Positions 22,632-29,711 of a stretch of 41,326 bases of DNA are shown here, piece after piece. The DNA is taken from NCBI GenBank assembly GCA_964404985.1, contig CAYOMD010000025.1, forward strand, positions 1 to 41,326. The letters are read 5' to 3'. A program made the translations under genes and the position numbers. How positions within the stretch are numbered: the first letter of the stretch is position 1; each line of letters begins with the position of its first letter. This DNA is from Hankyongella sp964404985 (GTDB lineage: Bacteria > Pseudomonadota > Alphaproteobacteria > Sphingomonadales > Sphingomonadaceae). The notes under the pieces are model-generated. The model saw only the letters and a list, made by a program, of their open reading frames with translations. It did no database searches and was not told the DNA's origin.

Positions 22632-24044
22632 TTACGCACTGTAATACATGTCGAACTCGACCGGATGCGGCGAGAGTTCCCAACGTTCGACTTCTTCCAT
22701 CTTCAGCGCGATATAGCTGTCGATGAAATCATCGGAGAAGACGCCGCCACGGGTGAACACCTTGCGGCCCTTATCCAGGTGCGCGAGCGCCTCCCGCAGC
22801 GAGGCGCAGACGGTCGGCACTTTCTTGAGTTCGCGCGGCGGCAGTTCATAGAGGTTCTTGTCCATCGGCTCGCCCGGATGGATTTTATTCTCGACGCCAT
22901 CAAGGCCAGCCATCAGCATGGCGGCATAGGCGAGATACGGGTTGGCCATGGCGTCCGGGAACCGGATTTCCACCCGCTTGGCCTTCGGCGATGACCCATA
23001 GGGAATGCGGCACGAGGCGGAACGGTTGCGGCTCGAATAGGCGAGCAGCACAGGCGCTTCATACCCCGGCACCAGGCGCTTGTAGCTGTTGGTTGACGGG
23101 TTGGAGAAGGCGTTGATCGCCTTGGCGTGCTTGATAATGCCGCCGATGTAATAGAGCGCGGTCTCCGACAGGCCAGCATAGCCGTCGCCGGCGAACAGCG
23201 GCTTGCCGCCCTTCCACAGTGACTGGTGGGTGTGCATGCCGGAGCCGTTATCTTCCTTGATCGGTTTGGGCATGAAGGTCGCAGTCTTGCCGTAGCTGTG
23301 GGCCACCATATGCACCACATATTTGTAGAGCTGCATGTGGTCTGCGGTCTTGGTCAGGGTCGAGAAGATCATGCCAAGTTCGTGCTGGGATGCCGCCACT
23401 TCATGGTGGTGCTTGTCCATCGGCACGCCCATCTGCAGCAGTGTCGTGACCATTTCCGAGCGCAGATCCTGGCAGCTATCAACCGGCGGGACCGGGAAGT
23501 AGCCGCCCTTGACGCGCGGGCGGTGGCCCATGTTGCCTTCGTCGTAGGCCCGGCCGGTGTTGCCCGGTAGTTCGATATCGTCGAACTCATACATGGCACC
23601 ATTGTAGCCAACCTTGAACTTCACGTCGTCGAACACGAAAAATTCGGCTTCCGGGCCGACGTAAACCGTGTCGGCGAGTTTGGTCGACTGCAGGTAGCTC
23701 TCCGCCTTCTTGGCAATCGAACGCGGGTCGCGGTCATAACCTTCGCCGGTCGACGGCTCGAGGATGTCGCAGAATACGATCAGGGTTGGCTGGGCGGCGA
23801 ACGGATCAACAAACACCGACTCCATGTCCGGCTTGAGGATCATGTCCGACTCGTTGATGGCCTTCCAGCCGGCGATCGACGATCCGTCGAACATCACACC
23901 CTCGTCGAACATATCGGCATCCATAACCGACGAACACATCGAGAGGTGCTGCCACTTGCCGCGCGTATCGGTGAAGCGAAGATCGATCCAGTCGATCTCC
24001 TTTTCCTTGATCATGGCGACGATTTCTTTTGACGACTTGGACAT
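22632..24044 (-). CDS. glnA: Glutamine synthetase type I
   Basis: Dodecameric ammonia-assimilating enzyme making glutamine from glutamate, ammonia and ATP. 470 residues, standard for GSI-beta. Motifs: DGSSIAGWKAINESDM near 53-68, VGPEAEFF (catalytic Glu), NGSGMHTHQSLW, the ATP-binding KRLVPGYEAPV, the NRSASCRIP loop, and the adenylylation loop KNLYELPP with the modifiable Tyr near residue 400. This Tyr implies control by GlnE. It follows glnB after 63 bp in the typical glnBA operon. Confidence 0.98.
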   Translation of the reverse strand: MSKSSKEIVAMIKEKEIDWIDLRFTDTRGKWQHLSMCSSVMDADMFDEGVMFDGSSIAGWKAINESDMILKPDMESVFVDPFAAQPTLIVFCDILEPSTGEGYDRDPRSIAKKAESYLQSTKLADTVYVGPEAEFFVFDDVKFKVGYNGAMYEFDDIELPGNTGRAYDEGNMGHRPRVKGGYFPVPPVDSCQDLRSEMVTTLLQMGVPMDKHHHEVAASQHELGMIFSTLTKTADHMQLYKYVVHMVAHSYGKTATFMPKPIKEDNGSGMHTHQSLWKGGKPLFAGDGYAGLSETALYYIGGIIKHAKAINAFSNPSTNSYKRLVPGYEAPVLLAYSSRNRSASCRIPYGSSPKAKRVEIRFPDAMANPYLAYAAMLMAGLDGVENKIHPGEPMDKNLYELPPRELKKVPTVCASLREALAHLDKGRKVFTRGGVFSDDFIDSYIALKMEEVERWELSPHPVEFDMYYSA

Positions 24045-24107
24045 TGTGGTTCCTTACTGTTTATTCATCGGACAGTTTGGCGGACAAAAGCATGCGGGAT
24101 GGTGGCG

Positions 24108-24446
24108 CTATATCGCGTCGGTGCCCCGCTCACCAGTGCGGATGCGAATGACATCATCGATGGTGGAGACGAAAATCTTGCCGTCGCCGATCCGGCCGGT
24201 CTGGGCGGCCTGCTGTATCGCCTCAATCGCGCGCGGCGCGATGGCATCATCAACGATGACCTCAAGTTTCACCTTGGGCAGGAAGTCGACGACATATTCC
24301 GCGCCGCGATAGAGTTCGGTGTGGCCCTTCTGCCGCCCGAAGCCCTTGGCCTCCAGCACGGTGATGCCGGAGACCCCGACTTCATGCAGAGCTTCCTTCA
24401 CCTCGTCGAGCTTGAACGGCTTGATAATCGCCTCAATCTTTTTCAC
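24108..24446 (-). CDS. glnB: Nitrogen regulatory protein P-II
   Basis: Trimeric signal protein sensing 2-oxoglutarate and ATP/ADP and controlling GlnE and NtrB. The GTG at 24446, preceded by an AGGA, gives exactly 112 residues, the canonical PII length. Tyr51 in the T loop (GAEYVVDFLPK) is the uridylylation site; the KGFGRQKGHTELYRG and ATP-binding TGRIGDGKIFV stretches are intact. Upstream is a sigma-54-type promoter, downstream glnA. Confidence 0.97.
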   Translation of the reverse strand: MKKIEAIIKPFKLDEVKEALHEVGVSGITVLEAKGFGRQKGHTELYRGAEYVVDFLPKVKLEVIVDDAIAPRAIEAIQQAAQTGRIGDGKIFVSTIDDVIRIRTGERGTDAI

Positions 24447-24516
24447 GTTTTCCTGCCTTCTCACCCATGAAGCACGCGGACATCTTGGCGCGTCCGCCAT
24501 GTCTTAACAAGCTTTA

Positions 24517-24533
24517 AGCAGGATATGTGCCAG
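24517..24533 (-). promoter_or_regulatory. Sigma-54 (RpoN) promoter of glnB-glnA
   Basis: On the minus strand CTGGCACATATCCTGCT matches YTGGCACR-N4-TTGCW with one mismatch; the -24 GG and -12 GC have the obligatory spacing. It ends about 70 bp upstream of the glnB start. I see no clear NtrC enhancer further upstream. Confidence 0.75.
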
Positions 24534-24641
24534 TCGCGGCATCGCGCTGCGGCGCGGGCTGGCGGGGTAGACCGTCGCCCACAGCCGGCATAGTCTGCCT
24601 AAAAAATGTGCAGCTGCTCAGCCTCTGGGCAAAGGCTGCGC

Positions 24642-26018
24642 TCAACAGGCGATCACATTCACCGCGAGTCCGCCCTGGCTGGTTTCCTTGTACTTCGAGG
24701 ACATGTCGAGCCCGGTCTGCCGCATGGTCTCGATCACCTGATCGAGCGACACCCGGGTCTGTCCGTCGGTGTGCAGCGCAAGCCGCGCCGCGTTGGCCGC
24801 TTTCACTGCCCCTAGCGCATTGCGCTCGATGCAGGGGATCTGCACCAGGCCGCCGACAGGATCGCAGGTGAGACCCAGATTGTGCTCCATGGCGATTTCC
24901 GCCGCGTTCGCTACCTGGTCCGGGGTGCCGCCCCAGACTGCGGCAAGTCCGCCGGCAGCCATGGAGCAGGCAACACCGACTTCGCCCTGGCAGCCCATCT
25001 CCGCGCCAGATATGGAGGCACGTTGCTTGTAGAGGATGCCGATGCCGCCGGCCGCCAGCAGCAGGGTATGCGCGGCGTTGCGATCCAGGCCGTCACTGGC
25101 GCAGTAGTGGCGCAGGATGGCCGGGATGATCCCGGCGGCTCCATTGGTCGGGGCGGTCACCACCCGGCCGCCGGCGGCGTTTTCCTCATTCACCGCCATG
25201 GCGTAAACGTTCAGCAGGTCGAACAGCTGTTCGCGCTCGTTGGAGGGCGGCGCGCCGTCCAGCTTGCGCCAGAGGTCCGGCGCGCGCCGCCGCACCTGCA
25301 GTCCGCCCGGCAGCACCCCCTCCTGCTTCAGGCCACGCGCAATACAGCCAAGCATCGCCGCGATGATACGGTCGAGCCCGGCCAGTGTATCGGCACGCGG
25401 GCGGTGCGCGTCCTCATTCGCTAGCACGATCTCCGGCACCGACCTGCCGTGCTGTGCACAGAGCGCCATCAGGTGCGCGGCGGACTGAAACGGATAGGGC
25501 ACGCGCGCGCCGATCCGCACAAGATCGTCGGGTGCCGGCGTTTCCAGTTGCTGGCGGGAGGCGACGAAGCCGCCTCCGGTCGAATAATGCTCATCCTGCG
25601 CCAGCACCGCGCCGGCGGCGTCATAGGCGGTCAGCAGCATGCCGTTGGGGTGGAGCGCCGGCATGATGTCCATCCGCAGATCGATGTCGGTGCGCGCGGT
25701 GAAGCCGATATCATGCTGGCCGGCGAGCCGGAGATGGCCTTGCCAAAGAATAGCCTCGACAGCCGCATGCGCCTCGTCCGGGTCGAGGGTTTCGGGGTCA
25801 TGCCCGGCCAGCCCCAGCATCACCGCCTTGGGAGTATCGTGCCCGGTACCGGTCAGGGCGAGCGAGCCCCAGAGCTCGACACGCACGCGCGCCACCTGGT
25901 CAAGGACACCTCCCCTCAGCAGCCCGGCGGCAAAGCGCTGGGCGATGCGCATAGGCCCGACGGTATGCGAGCTCGACGGCCCGATGCCGATGCGGAAGAC
26001 GTCCAGAACCGAAAGCAT
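24642..26018 (-). CDS. sdaA: L-serine dehydratase (ammonia-lyase), iron-sulfur type
   Basis: Oxygen-labile [4Fe-4S] enzyme converting L-serine to pyruvate and ammonia. The beta domain starts SVLDVFRIGIGPSSSHTVGPM and the alpha domain follows. Cluster cysteines are plausible in EMGCQGEVGVACSMAAGG and LTCDPVGGLVQIPCIERN. I chose the ATG at 26018 (458 residues) by alignment with the start of known SdaA proteins; ATGs at 26024 and 26051 are in frame. The single-chain architecture is the gammaproteobacterial-type SdaA/SdaB. It lies upstream of glnB on the same strand but 195 bp away and probably is a separate unit. Confidence 0.95.
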   Translation of the reverse strand: MLSVLDVFRIGIGPSSSHTVGPMRIAQRFAAGLLRGGVLDQVARVRVELWGSLALTGTGHDTPKAVMLGLAGHDPETLDPDEAHAAVEAILWQGHLRLAGQHDIGFTARTDIDLRMDIMPALHPNGMLLTAYDAAGAVLAQDEHYSTGGGFVASRQQLETPAPDDLVRIGARVPYPFQSAAHLMALCAQHGRSVPEIVLANEDAHRPRADTLAGLDRIIAAMLGCIARGLKQEGVLPGGLQVRRRAPDLWRKLDGAPPSNEREQLFDLLNVYAMAVNEENAAGGRVVTAPTNGAAGIIPAILRHYCASDGLDRNAAHTLLLAAGGIGILYKQRASISGAEMGCQGEVGVACSMAAGGLAAVWGGTPDQVANAAEIAMEHNLGLTCDPVGGLVQIPCIERNALGAVKAANAARLALHTDGQTRVSLDQVIETMRQTGLDMSSKYKETSQGGLAVNVIAC

Positions 26019-26107
26019 GTTCATCCCCAGAGTCGACGCATTTTTGCGCAATTATCTTTGTGGTTAGCGCAATTCAGATAGCATGGCCGCAGTCGGCAGG
26101 GAACGCG

Positions 26108-26258
26108 TTTTCAAACCGACCCACAACCGCAGCATCAGTATTGCCTCAGTTTGAAAAAATCCCCGCTCACCCTGAGCCTGGCGAAGGGCCGAGCGTCTCG
26201 TGGTTCTGTCCAAGCTCACCACGAGCGGATTTTCAAACTGACCCACAGCCGCAGCATC
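26108..26258. repeat. 66-bp palindromic repeat copy B with flanking 29-bp direct repeats
   Basis: The core 26163-26228 (CCGCTC to GAGCGG) is bracketed by near-perfect outer arms CAGTTTGAAAA and TTTTCAAACTG. In addition a 29-bp stretch starting TTTTCAAAC and ending CAGCATC occurs at 26108-26136 and again at 26230-26258 with two differences. It fills the gap between sdaA and tRNA-His. Confidence 0.8.
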
Positions 26259-26265
26259 GCGCCGC

Positions 26266-26294
26266 TTGACGGCTGACCGGGCTGCCCTTAAACG
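26266..26294 (+). promoter_or_regulatory. Sigma-70-type promoter of tRNA-His
   Basis: TTGACG (26266-26271), 17-bp spacer, TAAACG (26289-26294), 19 bp before the tRNA 5' end. Same spacing and same -10 as the tRNA-Glu promoter. Confidence 0.7.
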
Positions 26295-26313
26295 ACTTGG
26301 CCTTCGCGCGCGT

Positions 26314-26391
26314 GGCGACTGTAGCTCAATTGGTTAGAGCGCTGGTTTGTGGTACCAGAGGTTGCGGGTTCAATCCCCGTCAGTCGCCCCA
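26314..26391 (+). tRNA. tRNA-His (anticodon GTG) with encoded G-1 and CCA
   Basis: The acceptor stem GCGACTG/CAGTCGC is perfect, an extra G at -1 (26314) faces C73 (26388), the anticodon stem CTGGT/ACCAG encloses TTGTGGT (anticodon 26349-26351) and CCA is encoded (26389-26391). The G-1:C73 identity pair is the standard bacterial one, lost in several alphaproteobacterial orders. It is 7 bp from the end of the convergent phaC gene. Confidence 0.97.
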
Positions 26392-26398
26392 CTTCATC

Positions 26399-28177
26399 TC
26401 AGCAGCGCTGCTTCACATAGCGGCCGGGCGCGTCCTCGATCACCGGGAGACCGGCAGCTCCCGGTATGCGCGCCGGTACCTGCTTGCCGGATTGCGGTGC
26501 CAGCCAGGCCTGCCAGTCCGGCCACCAGGAGCCTTTGTGCTCGGTGGCGGCGGCCATGAAATCCTCAAGGGTCTCCGGCAGGGTCTCAGCAGTCCAGTAT
26601 TGGTATTTCTGTGCGGACGGCGGATTGACGACACCGGCGATATGGCCAGAGCCAGCCATGATGAACCGCAGCGGCCCCTTGAAATACTGCGTGATCTTGA
26701 ACACGGAGCGCGCGGGCGCGATGTGATCCTCTTTACCGGCCTGCACATAAGTCGGGGTTTTCACTTTGTGCAGGTCGACCGGGGTGCCGTTCACCTCCAG
26801 CGCGCCCGGCTTCACCAGGGCATTCTTCAGATACATGTTGCGCAGATAATAGAGGTGCATGGTCATCGGCAGCCGGGTCGCATCCGAGTTCCAGTACAGC
26901 AGATCGAATTGCATCGGGTCGTTGCCGAGCAGATAGTTGCTGACGACATAATTCCAGATCAGCTCGTTGGCGCGCAGCATATTGAACGTCGTCGCCATGT
27001 AGGAGCCATCGAGGTAGCCGTTTTCGGTGCTGATGCGCTCGAGCGTCTCAAGCTGCTGCTCGTCGACGAAAATGCCGAGATCCCCGGCATCGGCAAAGTC
27101 CACCTGTGCCGTGAGGAAGGTAGCCGACGCCACCTTTGCCTGCGCCTTGGTGCCATGCAGATAGGCCAGCAGAGCGGCCAGTGCCGTCCCGGCCACGCAG
27201 TAGCCGACCGTGTGCACCGACTTGACGCCGCAGACCTGGGCGGCAACCTCGAGCGACTTGAGCTCGCCTTCGATCAGATAGTCGCTGAAGGTGACATCGC
27301 GCAGCGCGCCGTCCGGATTGACCCAGGAGGTCATGAATACCGTAAAGCCGGCGTCCAGCAGGTAGCGCACCAGGCTTTTTTTCTCGGTCAGGTCGAGGAT
27401 GTAGAATTTGTTGATCCACGGCGGGAAGAACACGATCGGGATTTCGTGCACCGTCTCGGTTGTCGGCGTGTACTGGATCAGCTGGAACAGCCGGTTCTCG
27501 AACACCACCTTGCCCGGTGTCGCCGCCACGTTCACCCCGACCTTGAACGCATCCTCGTCGGTCATGGTTATGCGCCCGCGCTCCAGGTCCGAGAGCAGAT
27601 GCTCGAGCCCGGCAAGCAGGCTCTGGCCGTTGGTCTCGGCGATTTTGCGCAGCACGTCGGGGTTGGTGGCGGCAAAATTGGTCGGCGACATCGCATCAAT
27701 GAATTGCCGGGTGTAGAATTCCGCCTTGGCCTTCACCTTCGGATCAAGGTTCTCAGCCGAGTCGACTACCTGCAACATGTAGTTGGAGGTCATCAGGTAG
27801 GATTGCTTGACGAAGGCGAACAGCGCGTTTTCCTGCCACTCCGGTGCAGAAAAACGCCGGTCGCGGCTGCTGCTGCCGCCTGCCGGGCCATCACCCGGCT
27901 GCAGGAAGGATTGCCAGAGCTTGACGCTGTCGCTCAGGAACTGCGCCTGCATCTGCCCGAGTTTTTCCGGGTTGTTGGCGAGGCTGGCCGCGACCATGCT
28001 CCACGCTGACCAGAGGCCGATCGGGTCCGGCTCCGTCGTGTCGACCGGCTGGGCCTGTCGGGTCCAGAACTCGTAGGAGAGCTGCTGCGCCTTGCCGAAC
28101 AGCCGCGACCAGGTCTGGAATGCCGCAAAGGCATCGGCTGTGGGGTCAGTGTGCGGCTCTGTCTTGTTCTCGCTCAT
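26399..28177 (-). CDS. phaC: Class I poly(3-hydroxyalkanoate) synthase
   Basis: Polymerises 3-hydroxyacyl-CoA into storage polyester at granules. From the ATG at 28177 (GGGGAG upstream) it has 592 residues, standard for class I. The lipase-like box is GYCVAGT with catalytic Cys327; the catalytic Asp and His lie in AGKEDHIAPARSVF and GSGHIAGVVNPP. FFPPWINKFYILDL and NSDATRLPMTMH are class hallmarks. No phaA, phaB or phasin gene is nearby. Its 3' end converges on tRNA-His. Confidence 0.97.
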   Translation of the reverse strand: MSENKTEPHTDPTADAFAAFQTWSRLFGKAQQLSYEFWTRQAQPVDTTEPDPIGLWSAWSMVAASLANNPEKLGQMQAQFLSDSVKLWQSFLQPGDGPAGGSSSRDRRFSAPEWQENALFAFVKQSYLMTSNYMLQVVDSAENLDPKVKAKAEFYTRQFIDAMSPTNFAATNPDVLRKIAETNGQSLLAGLEHLLSDLERGRITMTDEDAFKVGVNVAATPGKVVFENRLFQLIQYTPTTETVHEIPIVFFPPWINKFYILDLTEKKSLVRYLLDAGFTVFMTSWVNPDGALRDVTFSDYLIEGELKSLEVAAQVCGVKSVHTVGYCVAGTALAALLAYLHGTKAQAKVASATFLTAQVDFADAGDLGIFVDEQQLETLERISTENGYLDGSYMATTFNMLRANELIWNYVVSNYLLGNDPMQFDLLYWNSDATRLPMTMHLYYLRNMYLKNALVKPGALEVNGTPVDLHKVKTPTYVQAGKEDHIAPARSVFKITQYFKGPLRFIMAGSGHIAGVVNPPSAQKYQYWTAETLPETLEDFMAAATEHKGSWWPDWQAWLAPQSGKQVPARIPGAAGLPVIEDAPGRYVKQRC

Positions 28178-28305
28178 TGTCTTGCTCCCCGCGCGATCCA
28201 CTCTGAACCTGTTTTGGCATGCTATTGCCCCGTGTGGTAGGGGCTAGAGCATAGACTTTAATAGGCGCTGCTTTTTTGGCATGTGCAGCGCAGAAATGAA
28301 AATCC

Positions 28306-28371
28306 CCGCTCACCCTGAGCTTGGACAGAAGGGCTGAGCGGCTCGTGGTTCGTAAAGCTCACCACGAGCGG
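28306..28371 (+). repeat. 66-bp palindromic dispersed repeat, copy C
   Basis: Same ends (CCGCTC, GAGCGG) and inner hairpin as copies A and B, with outer arms ATGAAAATCC and GGATTGTCAT (9 of 10 complementary). Lies in the 304-bp gap between divergent phaC and alaC, which also holds a hairpin GCGCTGC/GCAGCGC (28265-28291); otherwise I see no gene there. Confidence 0.85.
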
Positions 28372-28481
28372 ATTGTCATACTGAAAAGTTACCGAAAAGC
28401 ATGCTCGCACGCAGCGATCTTGCGCGATATAGAACAGGTGCCGTCGGCATGATGCCCACGGGTGAACATGACGAGTCCAGG

Positions 28482-29693
28482 ATGAACGAGGAATTCTACC
28501 GCATCAAGCGTCTGCCGCCCTACGTGTTCGCGCAAGTGAATGCGATGAAGGCCGCCGCGCGAGCGGCAGGAGAGGATATCATCGATCTGGGCATGGGCAA
28601 TCCGGACACCCCGCCGCCGCCGCACGTCATCGAGAAACTGGCCGAAGTGGCGCGCAAACCCGATGCGCATGGCTATTCTGCCTCCCGGGGCATCCCCGGC
28701 CTGCGCAAGGCCCAGGCGGCCTATTACCAGCGGCGCTTCGGGGTTGACCTTGACCCCGAGACCGAGGTGGTGGTGACGCTGGGCTCCAAGGAGGGGCTGG
28801 CCAACCTCGCACAGGCGATCACCGCGCCCGGTGATGTCATTCTGGTGCCGAACCCCAGTTACCCGATCCACATGTTCGGCTTCATCATTGCGGGTGCCGC
28901 CTTGCGCTCGGTCCCGGCGGCACCGGGTCCGGACTTCATCGCCAGCCTGGAGCGCGCCATGCATTACAGCGTGCCGAAACCGACGGCGCTGGTGCTCGGC
29001 TACCCATCCAACCCGACCGCAGAGGTCGTGGGGCTGGATTTCTATGCCGAGGTGGTGGATTTCTGCCGCCATCACGGCATCTGGCTGCTGTCGGACCTCG
29101 CGTATGCAGAGATCTATTACGACGACGTGCCGCCGCCCTCCGTGCTGCAGGTGCCGGGTGCGCGGGATATCGCGGTCGAGTTCACCTCGATGTCCAAGAC
29201 CTATTCAATGGCGGGCTGGCGCATCGGTTTTGCGGTCGGCAACAAGCAGTTGATCGGCGCGCTCACCCGGGTGAAGTCCTACCTTGACTACGGAGCGTTC
29301 ACGCCTGTCCAGGCTGCGGCCTGCGCGGCCCTCAACGGCCCGCAGGACTGCATCGACCAGGTGCGCCAGATGTACAAGGTGCGTCGGGATGTGATGGTGG
29401 AGAGCTTCGGCCGTGCCGGCTGGGATATTCCGGTGCCGCATGCCTCCATGTTCGCCTGGGTGCCGGTGCCGCCCGCATTCCAGCATCTGGGCGCACTGGA
29501 ATTCTCCAAGCAGCTCCTCACGCATGCCCAGGTTGCGGTCGCCCCCGGAGTCGGCTTTGGCGAGCTCGGCGAGGGCTATGTGCGCATCGCCCTGGTGGAG
29601 AACGAGCATCGCATCCGCCAGGCCGCACGCAACATCAGGCGCTGGTTCCAGCAGTCTGGCATCAACACGCCGGCGCAGACTGCGGCGGAGTGA
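28482..29693 (+). CDS. alaC: Alanine transaminase AlaC-like, class I/II PLP aminotransferase
   Basis: Fold-type I aminotransferase of the AlaC/LL-diaminopimelate aminotransferase-like group. Motifs: DLGMGNPDTPPP, GYSASRGIPGLRKA, NPSYPIH, GYPSNPTAEV, the PLP lysine in SMSKTYSMAGWRIGF and the C-terminal carboxylate-binding Arg in GYVRIALVENEHRI. The start at 28482 (403 residues) is chosen because MNEEFYRIKRLPPYVFAQVNAMK is the conserved beginning; upstream in-frame ATGs add unconserved residues. In many alphaproteobacteria this gene directly precedes hom. Confidence 0.9.
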   Translation: MNEEFYRIKRLPPYVFAQVNAMKAAARAAGEDIIDLGMGNPDTPPPPHVIEKLAEVARKPDAHGYSASRGIPGLRKAQAAYYQRRFGVDLDPETEVVVTLGSKEGLANLAQAITAPGDVILVPNPSYPIHMFGFIIAGAALRSVPAAPGPDFIASLERAMHYSVPKPTALVLGYPSNPTAEVVGLDFYAEVVDFCRHHGIWLLSDLAYAEIYYDDVPPPSVLQVPGARDIAVEFTSMSKTYSMAGWRIGFAVGNKQLIGALTRVKSYLDYGAFTPVQAAACAALNGPQDCIDQVRQMYKVRRDVMVESFGRAGWDIPVPHASMFAWVPVPPAFQHLGALEFSKQLLTHAQVAVAPGVGFGELGEGYVRIALVENEHRIRQAARNIRRWFQQSGINTPAQTAAE

Positions 29694-29711
29694 TCCCGCT
29701 GCACCTTGGTA

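Noticed and set aside
24504..24517. CtrA box upstream of glnB
   Set aside because: The two TTAA words are 6 bp apart instead of 7, and one overlaps the end of the sigma-54 element; likely coincidence.
24601..24638. Terminator after sdaA (CAGCCT/AGGCTG with a distant T run)
   Set aside because: The T run is 12 nt from a 6-bp stem, too far for a convincing intrinsic terminator.
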